A DNA stretch of 7,965 nt from Verrucomicrobiia bacterium (GCA_947460915.1 CANHKJ010000132.1:1-7965), one strand, 5' to 3'; shown: positions 1 through 5,583, numbered from the stretch's first letter. A program made the numbers and translations. The notes: a model not told the origin generated them from the letters alone.

Positions 1-324
1 CACCAGAGAAACACACACAATGCAGAGCAAAACCACGGACGCGACTAAGAGCAAAACCGTTTTATCCGTTGATTTCTGTCCGAGAGTAGTAGGATTGTAG
101 CTTGGTAAACCTGGGCGAGAAATTGCTGGCCCAAGCGACGGAATAGGAGCCGGATTCATCAGAGGCGTTACCAACATCGGCTTCTTAGGCATGGGCTCTG
201 GAGCAGGAGCTGGACCGACCTCGAAATGATTGCTACACGAAGGACAAGCATAAACGCTGCTGACCGAGGACTGTTGAACAGTAAGTTGGATGCCGCAGCT
301 CGAACATTGAATCTGAGTTTGCAT
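1..324 (-). CDS. Partial zinc-ribbon, proline-rich, membrane-anchored protein (C-terminus beyond left edge)
   Basis: Reading the minus strand from the ATG at 324 gives 108 codons without a stop up to the first base of the window, so the gene is cut by the left edge. Residues 7-30 carry two Cys-x2-Cys pairs (CSSC at 7-10, CPSC at 27-30) followed by HFEV, the pattern of an MJ0042-like zinc ribbon. Residues 37-80 are rich in Pro and Ala (PAPAPEPMPKKP), a likely flexible linker. From about residue 90 a strongly hydrophobic stretch (VLLLVASVVLLCIVCV) begins and looks like a membrane helix. The layout suggests a cytoplasmic metal-binding knuckle tethered to the inner membrane, with the functional domain probably outside the window. 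It lies 57 bases downstream of the lipoprotein gene on the same strand and could be co-transcribed with it. No Shine-Dalgarno sequence precedes the start; a TATAAC hexamer lies only 5 bases upstream. Function unknown. Confidence 0.78.
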   Translation of the reverse strand, partial: MQTQIQCSSCGIQLTVQQSSVSSVYACPSCSNHFEVGPAPAPEPMPKKPMLVTPLMNPAPIPSLGPAISRPGLPSYNPTTLGQKSTDKTVLLLVASVVLLCIVCVSLV

Positions 325-381
325 ATTGCGTTATAATGAAATGAAGTTGCGATGAATGGGAAAAATAGGTTCATCTAGTGA

Positions 382-843
382 TCAACGCCATAGGTATGAT
401 TGCTTGCTGCCTAGAGTTTCCCCGTTGTTGTGCACGCTTACACGCCAGGCGAGAACTCTGCCGTTTTTTGCATAATCTTTGCCGGCTATGGTGAAATATG
501 CATCTGCATGAGCTGGACTTTGGGCTCGCTGCACGATGCGCTTGACCATGCTGCCGCTGGCTGCTTGCAGATATTCGAATACGACTTCCGTCTTCCCCGC
601 AAGCCCTGCTGTCAGCTGATCTGACTGCTTCCAGGTGACATGATAGTATTGTCCAATTTTTTGACTCCGCTCCTCTACCGTCACGGCCCCGTGCAAATAA
701 CGCTGCACCTCGCCGCGCACCATCTGATCATCATTTTCCTGAAACATCGACTCGCGCAGGTGGTAGGTCGATACCGTCAGCCCCTGTGGTGTCTTCGCAC
801 AAGAGACTATCAACAAACAAAAGGCGGCCAGAAGATATTTCAT
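382..843 (-). CDS. Small predicted lipoprotein of unknown function
   Basis: This is a 153-residue protein. The frame is open 10 codons further upstream, but the ATG at 843 gives a classical lipoprotein leader: MKYLLAAFCLLIVSC, with lipobox I-V-S-C and acylated Cys15. The mature part is polar and has no cysteine after Cys15. It contains blocks that look conserved in character: DDQMVRGEVQRYLHGAVT (38-55), GQYYHVTW (64-71) and VFEYLQAASGSMVKR (88-102). I recall similar short lipoproteins in other Verrucomicrobia but no named family, so the function is unknown. Export, lipidation and attachment to the inner or outer membrane are predicted from the leader. Asp, the residue that commonly causes inner-membrane retention, is absent at position +2 (Ala16 instead), which leans towards the outer membrane if Lol rules apply. 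The zinc-ribbon gene follows 57 bases downstream. The upstream gap is long (844-1201) and may contain its promoter. Confidence 0.82.
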   Translation of the reverse strand: MKYLLAAFCLLIVSCAKTPQGLTVSTYHLRESMFQENDDQMVRGEVQRYLHGAVTVEERSQKIGQYYHVTWKQSDQLTAGLAGKTEVVFEYLQAASGSMVKRIVQRAQSPAHADAYFTIAGKDYAKNGRVLAWRVSVHNNGETLGSKQSYLWR

Positions 844-964
844 CGCGCCCCATGTTCCACAATTTCGACACAAAGCTCAAATCAAAAATCTGAGCAATTC
901 ATAGACCGCTTCCTAAAATACCCAGCAATCGAATCATTGAGCATTTTCTTTCATTGTGGGTTAT

Positions 965-999
965 GAAATGATAGACATTTGATATGTAAAGATCATTTC
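965..999. repeat. Nested inverted repeat (possible operator or RNA hairpin)
   Basis: GAAATGAT at 965-972 is the exact reverse complement of ATCATTTC at 992-999. Inside it a second palindrome, ACAT (975-978) and ATGT (984-987), surrounds a 5-base loop. The element lies about 120 bases upstream of the lipoprotein start and just beyond the terminator of the preceding gene, so it sits where an operator or the 5' part of a leader would be expected. The pairing is AT-rich and therefore weak as RNA, which makes a protein-binding DNA palindrome at least as likely. No second copy was seen in the window. Confidence 0.4.
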
Positions 1000-1042
1000 G
1001 GCGTATCAAAAACATAGGCCCTATCAAAATCCCCATTTCATC

Positions 1043-1089
1043 AAAAAATGACCCCGCCGCGCTCAGAGGGGAAACATTGCGCGACGGGG
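1043..1089 (-). terminator. Strong intrinsic terminator of the minus-strand membrane protein gene
   Basis: The arms 1052-1062 (CCCCGCCGCGC) and 1079-1089 (GCGCGACGGGG) pair over 11 positions with one mismatch, around a 16-base loop. Read on the minus strand, the GC-rich stem ends in CGGGG and is followed after three bases by six T residues (A6 on the plus strand at 1043-1048), the standard rho-independent layout. It lies about 110 bases after the stop codon at 1202. On the plus strand a T-rich run (1095-1105) begins six bases after the stem, so weak bidirectional activity is possible, but no plus-strand gene ends nearby. Confidence 0.82.
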
Positions 1090-1128
1090 CTGGGTTTTGT
1101 TTTTCTTCTGGCTCTGCATCGGCCATAT

Positions 1129-1158
1129 GGGGGGCTGGGGGGCTGGGGGGCTGGGGGG
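1129..1158 (+). repeat. Tandem G6-CT array, G-quadruplex motif
   Basis: Four uninterrupted runs of six G (1129-1134, 1137-1142, 1145-1150, 1153-1158) are separated by three identical CT dinucleotides, giving four copies of an 8-base unit. Four long G-runs with two-base loops match the canonical definition of an intramolecular G-quadruplex and allow stacks of up to six tetrads. A further G7 run lies at 1189-1195. The G-rich strand is the template for the gene ending at 1202, so the mRNA tail is C-rich (CCCCCCAG units). The strand could be read as a slippage-prone microsatellite, a transcription-pausing element or a C-rich Rho-loading region; which of these is not known. Confidence 0.85.
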
Positions 1159-1201
1159 CAATCCGGACAGAGCTTAGAAGTTTGTGGAGGGGGGGAAGAT
1201 G

Positions 1202-1609
1202 TTAGGAGTCCTCTTCTGCGACGCAGCGTTCACGCACGAGACAGCGAGAAGACTCGCCACAGTAGGGACATCGGAAAGAGTTGTGCAGCAGCACCGAGCT
1301 AGCAACCTCGAGGCGATAACTGCCCAGCAATTGATGGGCTTTGCGATGTTTCTGACAACCCTTCGCCACGAGAGGCTGATTGCGACATAGTGGACAACTG
1401 GCACTCCCCGCCATGAGCCGATAGAGGAGCGCCAGTGCCACTACGAGACACACACAAAAAATCGTTCCCTTCATCGCCAAAACGCTAGCATGTAGGACTG
1501 CCAACAGCCCCATTCCCATGGCTAACAAAAAGACCAGCAGCATACCCCAGAGAGCGATCGAGCTCAAACGGAGATGCCAAAGAGGGCGATGAGAGTGGAA
1601 TGCGTGCAT
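1202..1609 (-). CDS. Two-helix membrane protein with C-terminal Cys-rich zinc-ribbon-like domain
   Basis: The ATG at 1609 gives 135 residues. The frame is open 23 codons further upstream, but that extension is translated from AT-rich intergenic DNA and has an unlikely composition. Residues 19-41 and about 48-67 are hydrophobic helices (ALWGMLLVFLLAMGMGLL and TIFCVCLVVALALLYRLM). The tail is basic and Cys-rich: CPLC at 72-75, Cys85 and His88, then CPYC at 114-117 and further Cys at 123 and 129. The two C-P-x-C knuckles are about 38 residues apart, so they could form one zinc ribbon with a long insert. The loop between them contains HRKAHQLLGSYRLEVASSVLL. I recall similar short proteins from Verrucomicrobia but no named family. 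The gene is divergent from acylphosphatase across an AT-rich promoter region and ends just before a G-rich tract and a strong terminator, so it is probably monocistronic. Confidence 0.78.
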   Translation of the reverse strand: MHAFHSHRPLWHLRLSSIALWGMLLVFLLAMGMGLLAVLHASVLAMKGTIFCVCLVVALALLYRLMAGSASCPLCRNQPLVAKGCQKHRKAHQLLGSYRLEVASSVLLHNSFRCPYCGESSRCLVRERCVAEEDS

Positions 1610-1788
1610 AGGGGGTAACTTAGAATGTAAAAACACATTACAATATTTTTTGCTAATGTAAATACAAAAAATACTCATCGCATGTATTTTTAGCCAGTTT
1701 TTTGAAAAAACCTATGAATGACAATCATTACAGCTCCGAAAAAATGTTTCGACTCTCTGGTGTGAAACGTGCATCAAGCGCCTCGTCC
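1610..1788. promoter_or_regulatory. AT-rich divergent promoter region between membrane protein and acyP
   Basis: The 179 bases between the two divergent genes must contain both promoters. They include an exact direct repeat AATGTAAA at 1624-1631 and 1655-1662 (31 bases apart, about three helical turns). An inverted pair, ACATTA (1635-1640) and TAATGT (1654-1659), lies between and overlapping these. A perfect A/T-tract palindrome GTTTTTTGAAAAAAC occupies 1697-1711, and it supplies a TTGAAA (1702-1707) that could be a -35 for acyP. No good -10 lies at the right distance; TCATTA at 1725-1730 is the best, and poor. The assignment as promoter region rests mainly on the divergent layout. Confidence 0.45.
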
Positions 1789-2067
1789 ATGGTTGCTAAA
1801 CGAATCGTATTTGCTGGAAAAGTTCAAGGTGTCGGCTTCCGCTATGCCACCAAGGAAATTGCGCGTTCGTATGACGTCTGCGGTTGGGTGAAAAACATGC
1901 CTGACAGCACCGTTGAATTGCAAATCATGGCCGAAACCAGTACTGAACTGGAAGCCTTTCTGAATGAGCTCACCGAGGAATCATCAGTTGCTCATCACAT
2001 TCAATCCATGCACGCGCAAGTGATCCCACCGCTCGAAGGAGTAAAGGGATTCAGCATTGAGCGTTGA
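1789..2067 (+). CDS. acyP: Acylphosphatase
   Basis: Hydrolyses carboxyl-phosphate mixed anhydrides such as acetyl phosphate and 1,3-bisphosphoglycerate to carboxylate and phosphate (EC 3.6.1.7) in the cytoplasm. From the ATG at 1789 the protein has 92 residues, the normal family length, and covers the single ferredoxin-like alpha/beta domain. The signature VQGVGFR is at 12-18, with catalytic Arg18 binding the phosphate, and GWVKN at 32-36 supplies catalytic Asn36. The C-terminus ends in the usual F-S-I-x-R. The frame is open upstream to a TTG at 1702, with ATGs at 1714 and 1744. These would add up to 29 Ser/Lys-rich residues that do not resemble the family, and none has a Shine-Dalgarno sequence, so 1789 is chosen on family length. 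It converges on the sugar-phosphate mutase gene with 43 bases between the stop codons and no obvious shared terminator. It is the only plus-strand gene here. Confidence 0.95.
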   Translation: MVAKRIVFAGKVQGVGFRYATKEIARSYDVCGWVKNMPDSTVELQIMAETSTELEAFLNELTEESSVAHHIQSMHAQVIPPLEGVKGFSIER

Positions 2068-2110
2068 TCTAAATTTTTCTAGCCAAAAGGCGCAACGTCT
2101 ACGACACGAA

Positions 2111-4048
2111 TTAGCGTGTGGCGGCGTCTTTTTCAATCCAAGCCCAGAGAGAATCGAGGCTGGACTTGACCTGGGTCTTAGCTTGATCGAGTGCAATTTC
2201 TTTAGCCGCACTGCCAAACAGGTAGAACTTGATTTTCGGCTCCGTGCCAGAGGGGCGCACGGCGAAACGACGGCCATCGGCAAGATCGACGAAGAGCATT
2301 TTCTCTTTCGGCAAGGCATCGCCTTCATCGTCGAACAAATCTTGCGCGGCGAAATCACGAATGCATACCACCGCTGATCCATCGCACTCGCTAGGAGGCT
2401 GTGCAGCATAAGAGGCTGCTAATGCAGCGATTTTTGCAGCTCCATCGGCACCTTCCATAACCAGAGATTTTCCGACTTCAAGGTAGTAACCAAATTCCTG
2501 ATAGACCTGGTCGAGCAACTCCGGGATGCTCATGCTGTGACTCTTCGCGTAGGCCGCTACTTCCGCAAACATGACCGCCGCACCGTTGGCATCTTTATCG
2601 CGCACGAAGTCACAGCCCAGGTAGCCGTAGCTTTCCTCTCCACCGAAGACGAAGAAGCGGGAAAATTCGAGGCGTAATTGGCGCGATTGATTCTCAGAGA
2701 GTGAGCGGTAGCCATCGCCGGTGAAATCAGCAATTTTCCCAGCAGGAATGGTATTTTCATACTTGCGTAGTTTTTCCGCAATGTATTTGAAGCCGGTGAG
2801 AGTATCTACCACTCGCACACCAAAGTGGTCTGCGATGGCACGTTGTAATTCGGTGGTAACGAAGGTCTTGATCAGCACTGCACGGCTGCGTGTGGCATCA
2901 TTGATCCAGCCGAGCTCAAACGCTGTCTTAACGCGATACCATGCCATCAGCGAGCCGATCTGATTGCCCGTGAGTAGCACCATTTGCCCTGAGGAATTGC
3001 GTGCAGCAATGCCCATGCGATCACTATCTGGATCGGTGCCGATGACAATCTCAGCGCCTTCTTTTTCCGCGAGATCAATGCCCATTTTCAAAGCTGGGGC
3101 ATTTTCGGGATTGGGTGAATCGACGGTGGGGAAGCGTCCGTCCTCGATGTCTTGTTCGGCGACGGTCAAGACGTCAAAACCAAGTTCTCTCATCATCGGC
3201 ACGACGATTTTTCCACCTGTGCCATGAAGATTTGTGAAGACAACCTTGGTGGCGGCACCCTCTAACAATTCGGGACGCATCAGCAGTGAGCGCAAGCGAT
3301 CCATGTAAAGTCGATCCATTTCTGCGCCGAGGATCGTGATGTTGCCGCGCTCATTTGCGGGAAGGGCATCATAGATTTCTGAGGTGAGAGCATTGACCTC
3401 GGCAATGATCGCGGAGGCATGTGGCTCGACGATTTGCGCACCGTCATTGAAGTAAGCCTTGAAGCCGTTATCGTGCGAGGGATTGTGGCTGGCAGTGAGC
3501 ACTACGCCGGCATCAGCGCGCAGCTCGCGTATGGCAAAGGAAAGCTGTGGCGTACTGCGTGCACCCTCAAATAAATACGCATCAGCCCCGAGATCGGTAG
3601 CGACCTTCGCACAGAACTCAGCGAAATCACGCGAGAAATGGCGGGTATCGTGCGCGAAAACCAAGCGTGCTTTGCGCTCGTTGCCAACATGACGTTTCGC
3701 ATAAACCACCATGCCGCGCACGGCCCGACTTACGTTGAAAAAATTCATCGTAGCAGTACCCACACACGGAAATTCAGGCCGACCATTCACCCCACCCCGC
3801 CCTTGTTCGAGCGTGGTTACAACCTTGCCAATCGTCCTGCCGCGCAGACCACCAGTGCCAAAGGCGAGAGTTTTGAAAAATCGATCATTGAGCTCGCTCC
3901 AATAAGCGCCATCAACCAATTCAGCAATGACGCGTTGAGAAAAATCGCCGCTAACTCCTTGCAACAAGGCCTTGATATTGTGCAAGGCTGAGTCTAATAA
4001 ATCTCCTTGGCACACGGCCTGTTCCAATTTCTCGATCAATGAATTCAT
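2111..4048 (-). CDS. Phosphoglucomutase/phosphomannomutase-family phospho-sugar mutase
   Basis: Alpha-D-phosphohexomutase that interconverts hexose 1- and 6-phosphates, feeding glycogen and nucleotide-sugar synthesis in the cytoplasm. All four family loops are present in 645 residues. The phosphoserine loop TASHNP is at 185-190 (Ser187), the Mg2+ loop DPDSDR at 339-344 (Asp339, 341, 343), the sugar-specificity loop GGEESYG at 469-475, and the phosphate loop RPSGTEPK at 598-605. The N-terminal FGTGGLRG (63-70) and the GGEES loop point to the PGM2/PgcA-like branch (phosphoglucomutase or phosphopentomutase). The sequence alone does not settle the substrate. It is longer than the roughly 580 residues I expect for PgcA, partly through an insert of about 20-25 residues near 438-463. 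The ATG at 4048 has no Shine-Dalgarno sequence, and a weak promoter-like pair (4056-4085) lies so close that the mRNA might be leaderless. It is separated from the DUF1501 gene by 122 bases holding a stem-loop, so it is probably a separate transcription unit. Confidence 0.96.
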   Translation of the reverse strand: MNSLIEKLEQAVCQGDLLDSALHNIKALLQGVSGDFSQRVIAELVDGAYWSELNDRFFKTLAFGTGGLRGRTIGKVVTTLEQGRGGVNGRPEFPCVGTATMNFFNVSRAVRGMVVYAKRHVGNERKARLVFAHDTRHFSRDFAEFCAKVATDLGADAYLFEGARSTPQLSFAIRELRADAGVVLTASHNPSHDNGFKAYFNDGAQIVEPHASAIIAEVNALTSEIYDALPANERGNITILGAEMDRLYMDRLRSLLMRPELLEGAATKVVFTNLHGTGGKIVVPMMRELGFDVLTVAEQDIEDGRFPTVDSPNPENAPALKMGIDLAEKEGAEIVIGTDPDSDRMGIAARNSSGQMVLLTGNQIGSLMAWYRVKTAFELGWINDATRSRAVLIKTFVTTELQRAIADHFGVRVVDTLTGFKYIAEKLRKYENTIPAGKIADFTGDGYRSLSENQSRQLRLEFSRFFVFGGEESYGYLGCDFVRDKDANGAAVMFAEVAAYAKSHSMSIPELLDQVYQEFGYYLEVGKSLVMEGADGAAKIAALAASYAAQPPSECDGSAVVCIRDFAAQDLFDDEGDALPKEKMLFVDLADGRRFAVRPSGTEPKIKFYLFGSAAKEIALDQAKTQVKSSLDSLWAWIEKDAATR

Positions 4049-4055
4049 CGCGCCG

Positions 4056-4085
4056 AGAGTAGCATCAATCTCGGGAATTTGGCAA
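4056..4085 (-). promoter_or_regulatory. Candidate promoter of the sugar-phosphate mutase gene
   Basis: On the minus strand TTGCCA (plus positions 4080-4085) matches the sigma-70 -35 consensus at five of six bases. After an 18-base spacer comes TACTCT (4056-4061), a poor -10 preceded by TG one base upstream (extended -10 form). The predicted start of transcription falls at or next to the ATG at 4048, implying a leaderless or nearly leaderless mRNA. The match is weak and was found by eye. Confidence 0.27.
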
Positions 4086-4106
4086 CCGATAAACGATCAT
4101 GCTCAG

Positions 4107-4154
4107 GCCTTGGCAAGAAATGATCAGCATCGTCACTGATTTCCCAGCCAAGGC
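4107..4154 (-). terminator. Stem-loop after the DUF1501 stop codon, possible terminator without a T-run
   Basis: GCCTTGGC at 4107-4114 and GCCAAGGC at 4147-4154 are exact reverse complements. Inside them AAATGATCAG (4118-4127) and CTGATTT (4136-4142) extend the stem with a three-base bulge. The element begins about 17 bases after the stop codon at 4171, where the operon terminator would be expected. No T-run follows the stem on the minus strand and only a short TTTT lies beyond it on the plus strand, so it is not a textbook intrinsic terminator. It may instead protect the 3' end or act with Rho. Confidence 0.42.
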
Positions 4155-4170
4155 ATAACCCAGATTTTCG

Positions 4171-5583
4171 TTAGGCGAAGATCGAGTCGACGGATTTGCC
4201 CTTGCCATCGAGTGTTGCGTAGAATGGGCGCTGCTCTACGTCATAGACCGTTTTCGGGCTGATGCCCATGGCGCTGAAAATGGTGGCATGCAGATCGGTG
4301 ATGGTAACAGGATCTTTGATCGCGATAAGTGGACGCTCATCGGCAGTCGCTCCATGCAAGTGGCCCTTTTTCACACCACCACCAAACATCAGCACACTTG
4401 ATCCTTGAGTGAAGTGACGATGCAATCCGTAGTGCGAGGGAGTTTCGAGTGTATCGCCTTTGACGGTTGCTTGGTCACCGGCCTTGGATCCAGGACCGCC
4501 TTCCATCATGGCATCGCGCGAGAACTCGCTAGCAACAATCACGAGGGTGCGATCAAGCAGACCCTTGGCTTCGAGATCCTTGATGAGCTGCGCGATCGGT
4601 TGATCGATTTCTTTGTGAAGTTTTTCCACCGTGGCATGCCCATCTTTATGTGTATCCCACTGGAAAAACGGCACATACTCGGTCGTGACTTCGACGAAGC
4701 GCGCACCATTTTCTACGAGTCGGCGAGCTAAAAGACAGCCTTGACCAAAGCGTCCGGTGTTGTAGCGATCATAGCTTTCCTTCGGCTCAAGATTGATGTC
4801 AAAAGCATCACGCTCTTTGGCAGAAAGCAACCGGTGAGCATTCTCTAACGAACGCAGCATGGATTCTTGTTGATGGTCGGAGAGGTATTCGCGGTGAGGA
4901 GATTTATCTAATAACTTCGAGAGTAGAGCGCGGCGACTTTGGAATCTCTCAGGAGTCATCCCAACGGGCGGACGAACCGAGGCTGAGGCTTGATCGGGAT
5001 AGGGTAAATTCATCGGTCCGAATTCCGCGCCGAAAAATCCACCCGTAGTGAAGGCCTTGAGTTCTTCTGACTCACCGACACCTTCGAGGCGTTGCCCGAT
5101 GTTGATGAAGGCAGGCATGACGGGATTTTTGGGGCCGAGGACTTTCGCCATCCAGGCGCCGATGTGGGGAGCGGCGACGGTTTGTGGCGGCACGTAGCCC
5201 GTGTGCCAATGGTATTGGTGACGAGAGTGCAAAATCGAGCCAAGGTCGGGCTGCACTGCCGAGCGGATCAGAGTACCGCGATCCATGACCGAGGCGATGT
5301 TTTCTAAGCCTTGGCAGATGCTGATATTGTCCACGGCGGTGCGGATTGATGGGAAAGTGCTGAGCACGTTCGACATCGGGACACCTTTTTCAAAGGGCTG
5401 ATAACGCTTTGGGTCAAAGGTCTCAGGTGCTGCCATGCCACCAGCCATCCACAACAAAATGCAGCTGTCGGCCTTTGCCGCAGGGTGAATGAGATCGGCA
5501 CCTAACAAATTAGGAGCACGGGCCATGAGTGCTGCTGTGGTGCTTGCGCTAAGAGCTTTAAGAAATTCACGACGATTGTTCAT
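4171..5583 (-). CDS. DUF1501 family exported protein (alkaline-phosphatase-like fold)
   Basis: A 470-residue member of DUF1501, a family placed in the alkaline phosphatase/sulfatase-like superfamily and greatly expanded in Planctomycetes and Verrucomicrobia; its substrate is unknown. The N-terminus NRREFLKALSASTTAAL (residues 3-19) has a twin-arginine-like motif and a short hydrophobic segment, so folded export to the periplasm is likely. Family marks are TFDPK (55-59), HSRHQYHWHTGY (119-130), VEVTTEYVPFFQWDTHKDG (297-315), ASEFSRD (351-357), HYGLHRH (384-390), GGGVKKG (401-407) and TDLHATIFSAMGI (429-441). Where many members have GGPSH before the TFDPK motif this one has AGGMAAPE, and SEFGRTP is replaced by SEFSRDA, which suggests a distinct subfamily. 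It starts 21 bases after the stop codon of the cytochrome/PSD1 gene, a typical operon partner. The ATG at 5583 lies directly before the Tat motif and has no Shine-Dalgarno sequence. Confidence 0.96.
   Translation of the reverse strand: MNNRREFLKALSASTTAALMARAPNLLGADLIHPAAKADSCILLWMAGGMAAPETFDPKRYQPFEKGVPMSNVLSTFPSIRTAVDNISICQGLENIASVMDRGTLIRSAVQPDLGSILHSRHQYHWHTGYVPPQTVAAPHIGAWMAKVLGPKNPVMPAFINIGQRLEGVGESEELKAFTTGGFFGAEFGPMNLPYPDQASASVRPPVGMTPERFQSRRALLSKLLDKSPHREYLSDHQQESMLRSLENAHRLLSAKERDAFDINLEPKESYDRYNTGRFGQGCLLARRLVENGARFVEVTTEYVPFFQWDTHKDGHATVEKLHKEIDQPIAQLIKDLEAKGLLDRTLVIVASEFSRDAMMEGGPGSKAGDQATVKGDTLETPSHYGLHRHFTQGSSVLMFGGGVKKGHLHGATADERPLIAIKDPVTITDLHATIFSAMGISPKTVYDVEQRPFYATLDGKGKSVDSIFA

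Larger units (their letters stand above)
844..1201. other. 358-base non-coding region with palindrome, terminator and G-tract array
   Basis: No believable gene lies here. The minus-strand frame at 899-1126 is open but would be translated across the terminator hairpin and the edge of the G/C tract, has no ribosome site and has low-complexity composition. The right half (about 1040-1200) is the 3' untranslated region of the minus-strand membrane protein gene ending at 1202. It holds a G7 tract, the G6-CT array and an intrinsic terminator. The left half (about 844-1040) is AT-rich, contains a nested inverted repeat at 965-999, and must hold the promoter of the lipoprotein gene starting at 843 if the terminator works. 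I could not identify a convincing -35/-10 pair in it. Confidence 0.7.

Noticed and set aside
168..374. Minus-strand frame of 68 codons at the left edge
   Set aside because: It overlaps, in another frame, the better-supported zinc-ribbon protein starting at 324, whose Cys pairs, Pro linker and membrane helix form a coherent protein.
899..1126. Minus-strand frame of 75 codons between the membrane protein and lipoprotein genes
   Set aside because: It runs through the terminator hairpin and its T-run, its first half is the translation of that hairpin, and no ribosome site or family feature is visible.
1184..1390. Plus-strand frame of 68 codons with GGAGG eight bases before an ATG at 1199, an apparent ideal ribosome site
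   Set aside because: The GGAGG is part of a G-run, the frame is entirely antisense to the membrane zinc-ribbon gene, the protein has no recognisable feature, and the supported genes here do not use Shine-Dalgarno sites.
2065..2125. Possible bidirectional terminator between the convergent acyP and mutase genes
   Set aside because: Only a 5-base stem (ACACG/CGTGT) overlapping the mutase stop codon was found, with no T-run after it; too weak to list.
2057..2377. Plus-strand frame of 106 codons overlapping the acyP end and running into the mutase gene
   Set aside because: Most of it is antisense to the phosphate-loop region of the mutase; it has no family resemblance and its start lies inside acyP.
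834..4056. Shared GGCGCGATGAA at the starts of the lipoprotein (843) and mutase (4048) genes
   Set aside because: Eleven bases including the start codon, seen twice only; most likely chance rather than a regulatory element.
4405..4731. Plus-strand frame of 108 codons opposite DUF1501
   Set aside because: It is antisense to strongly conserved motifs of the DUF1501 protein, with no independent coding evidence.
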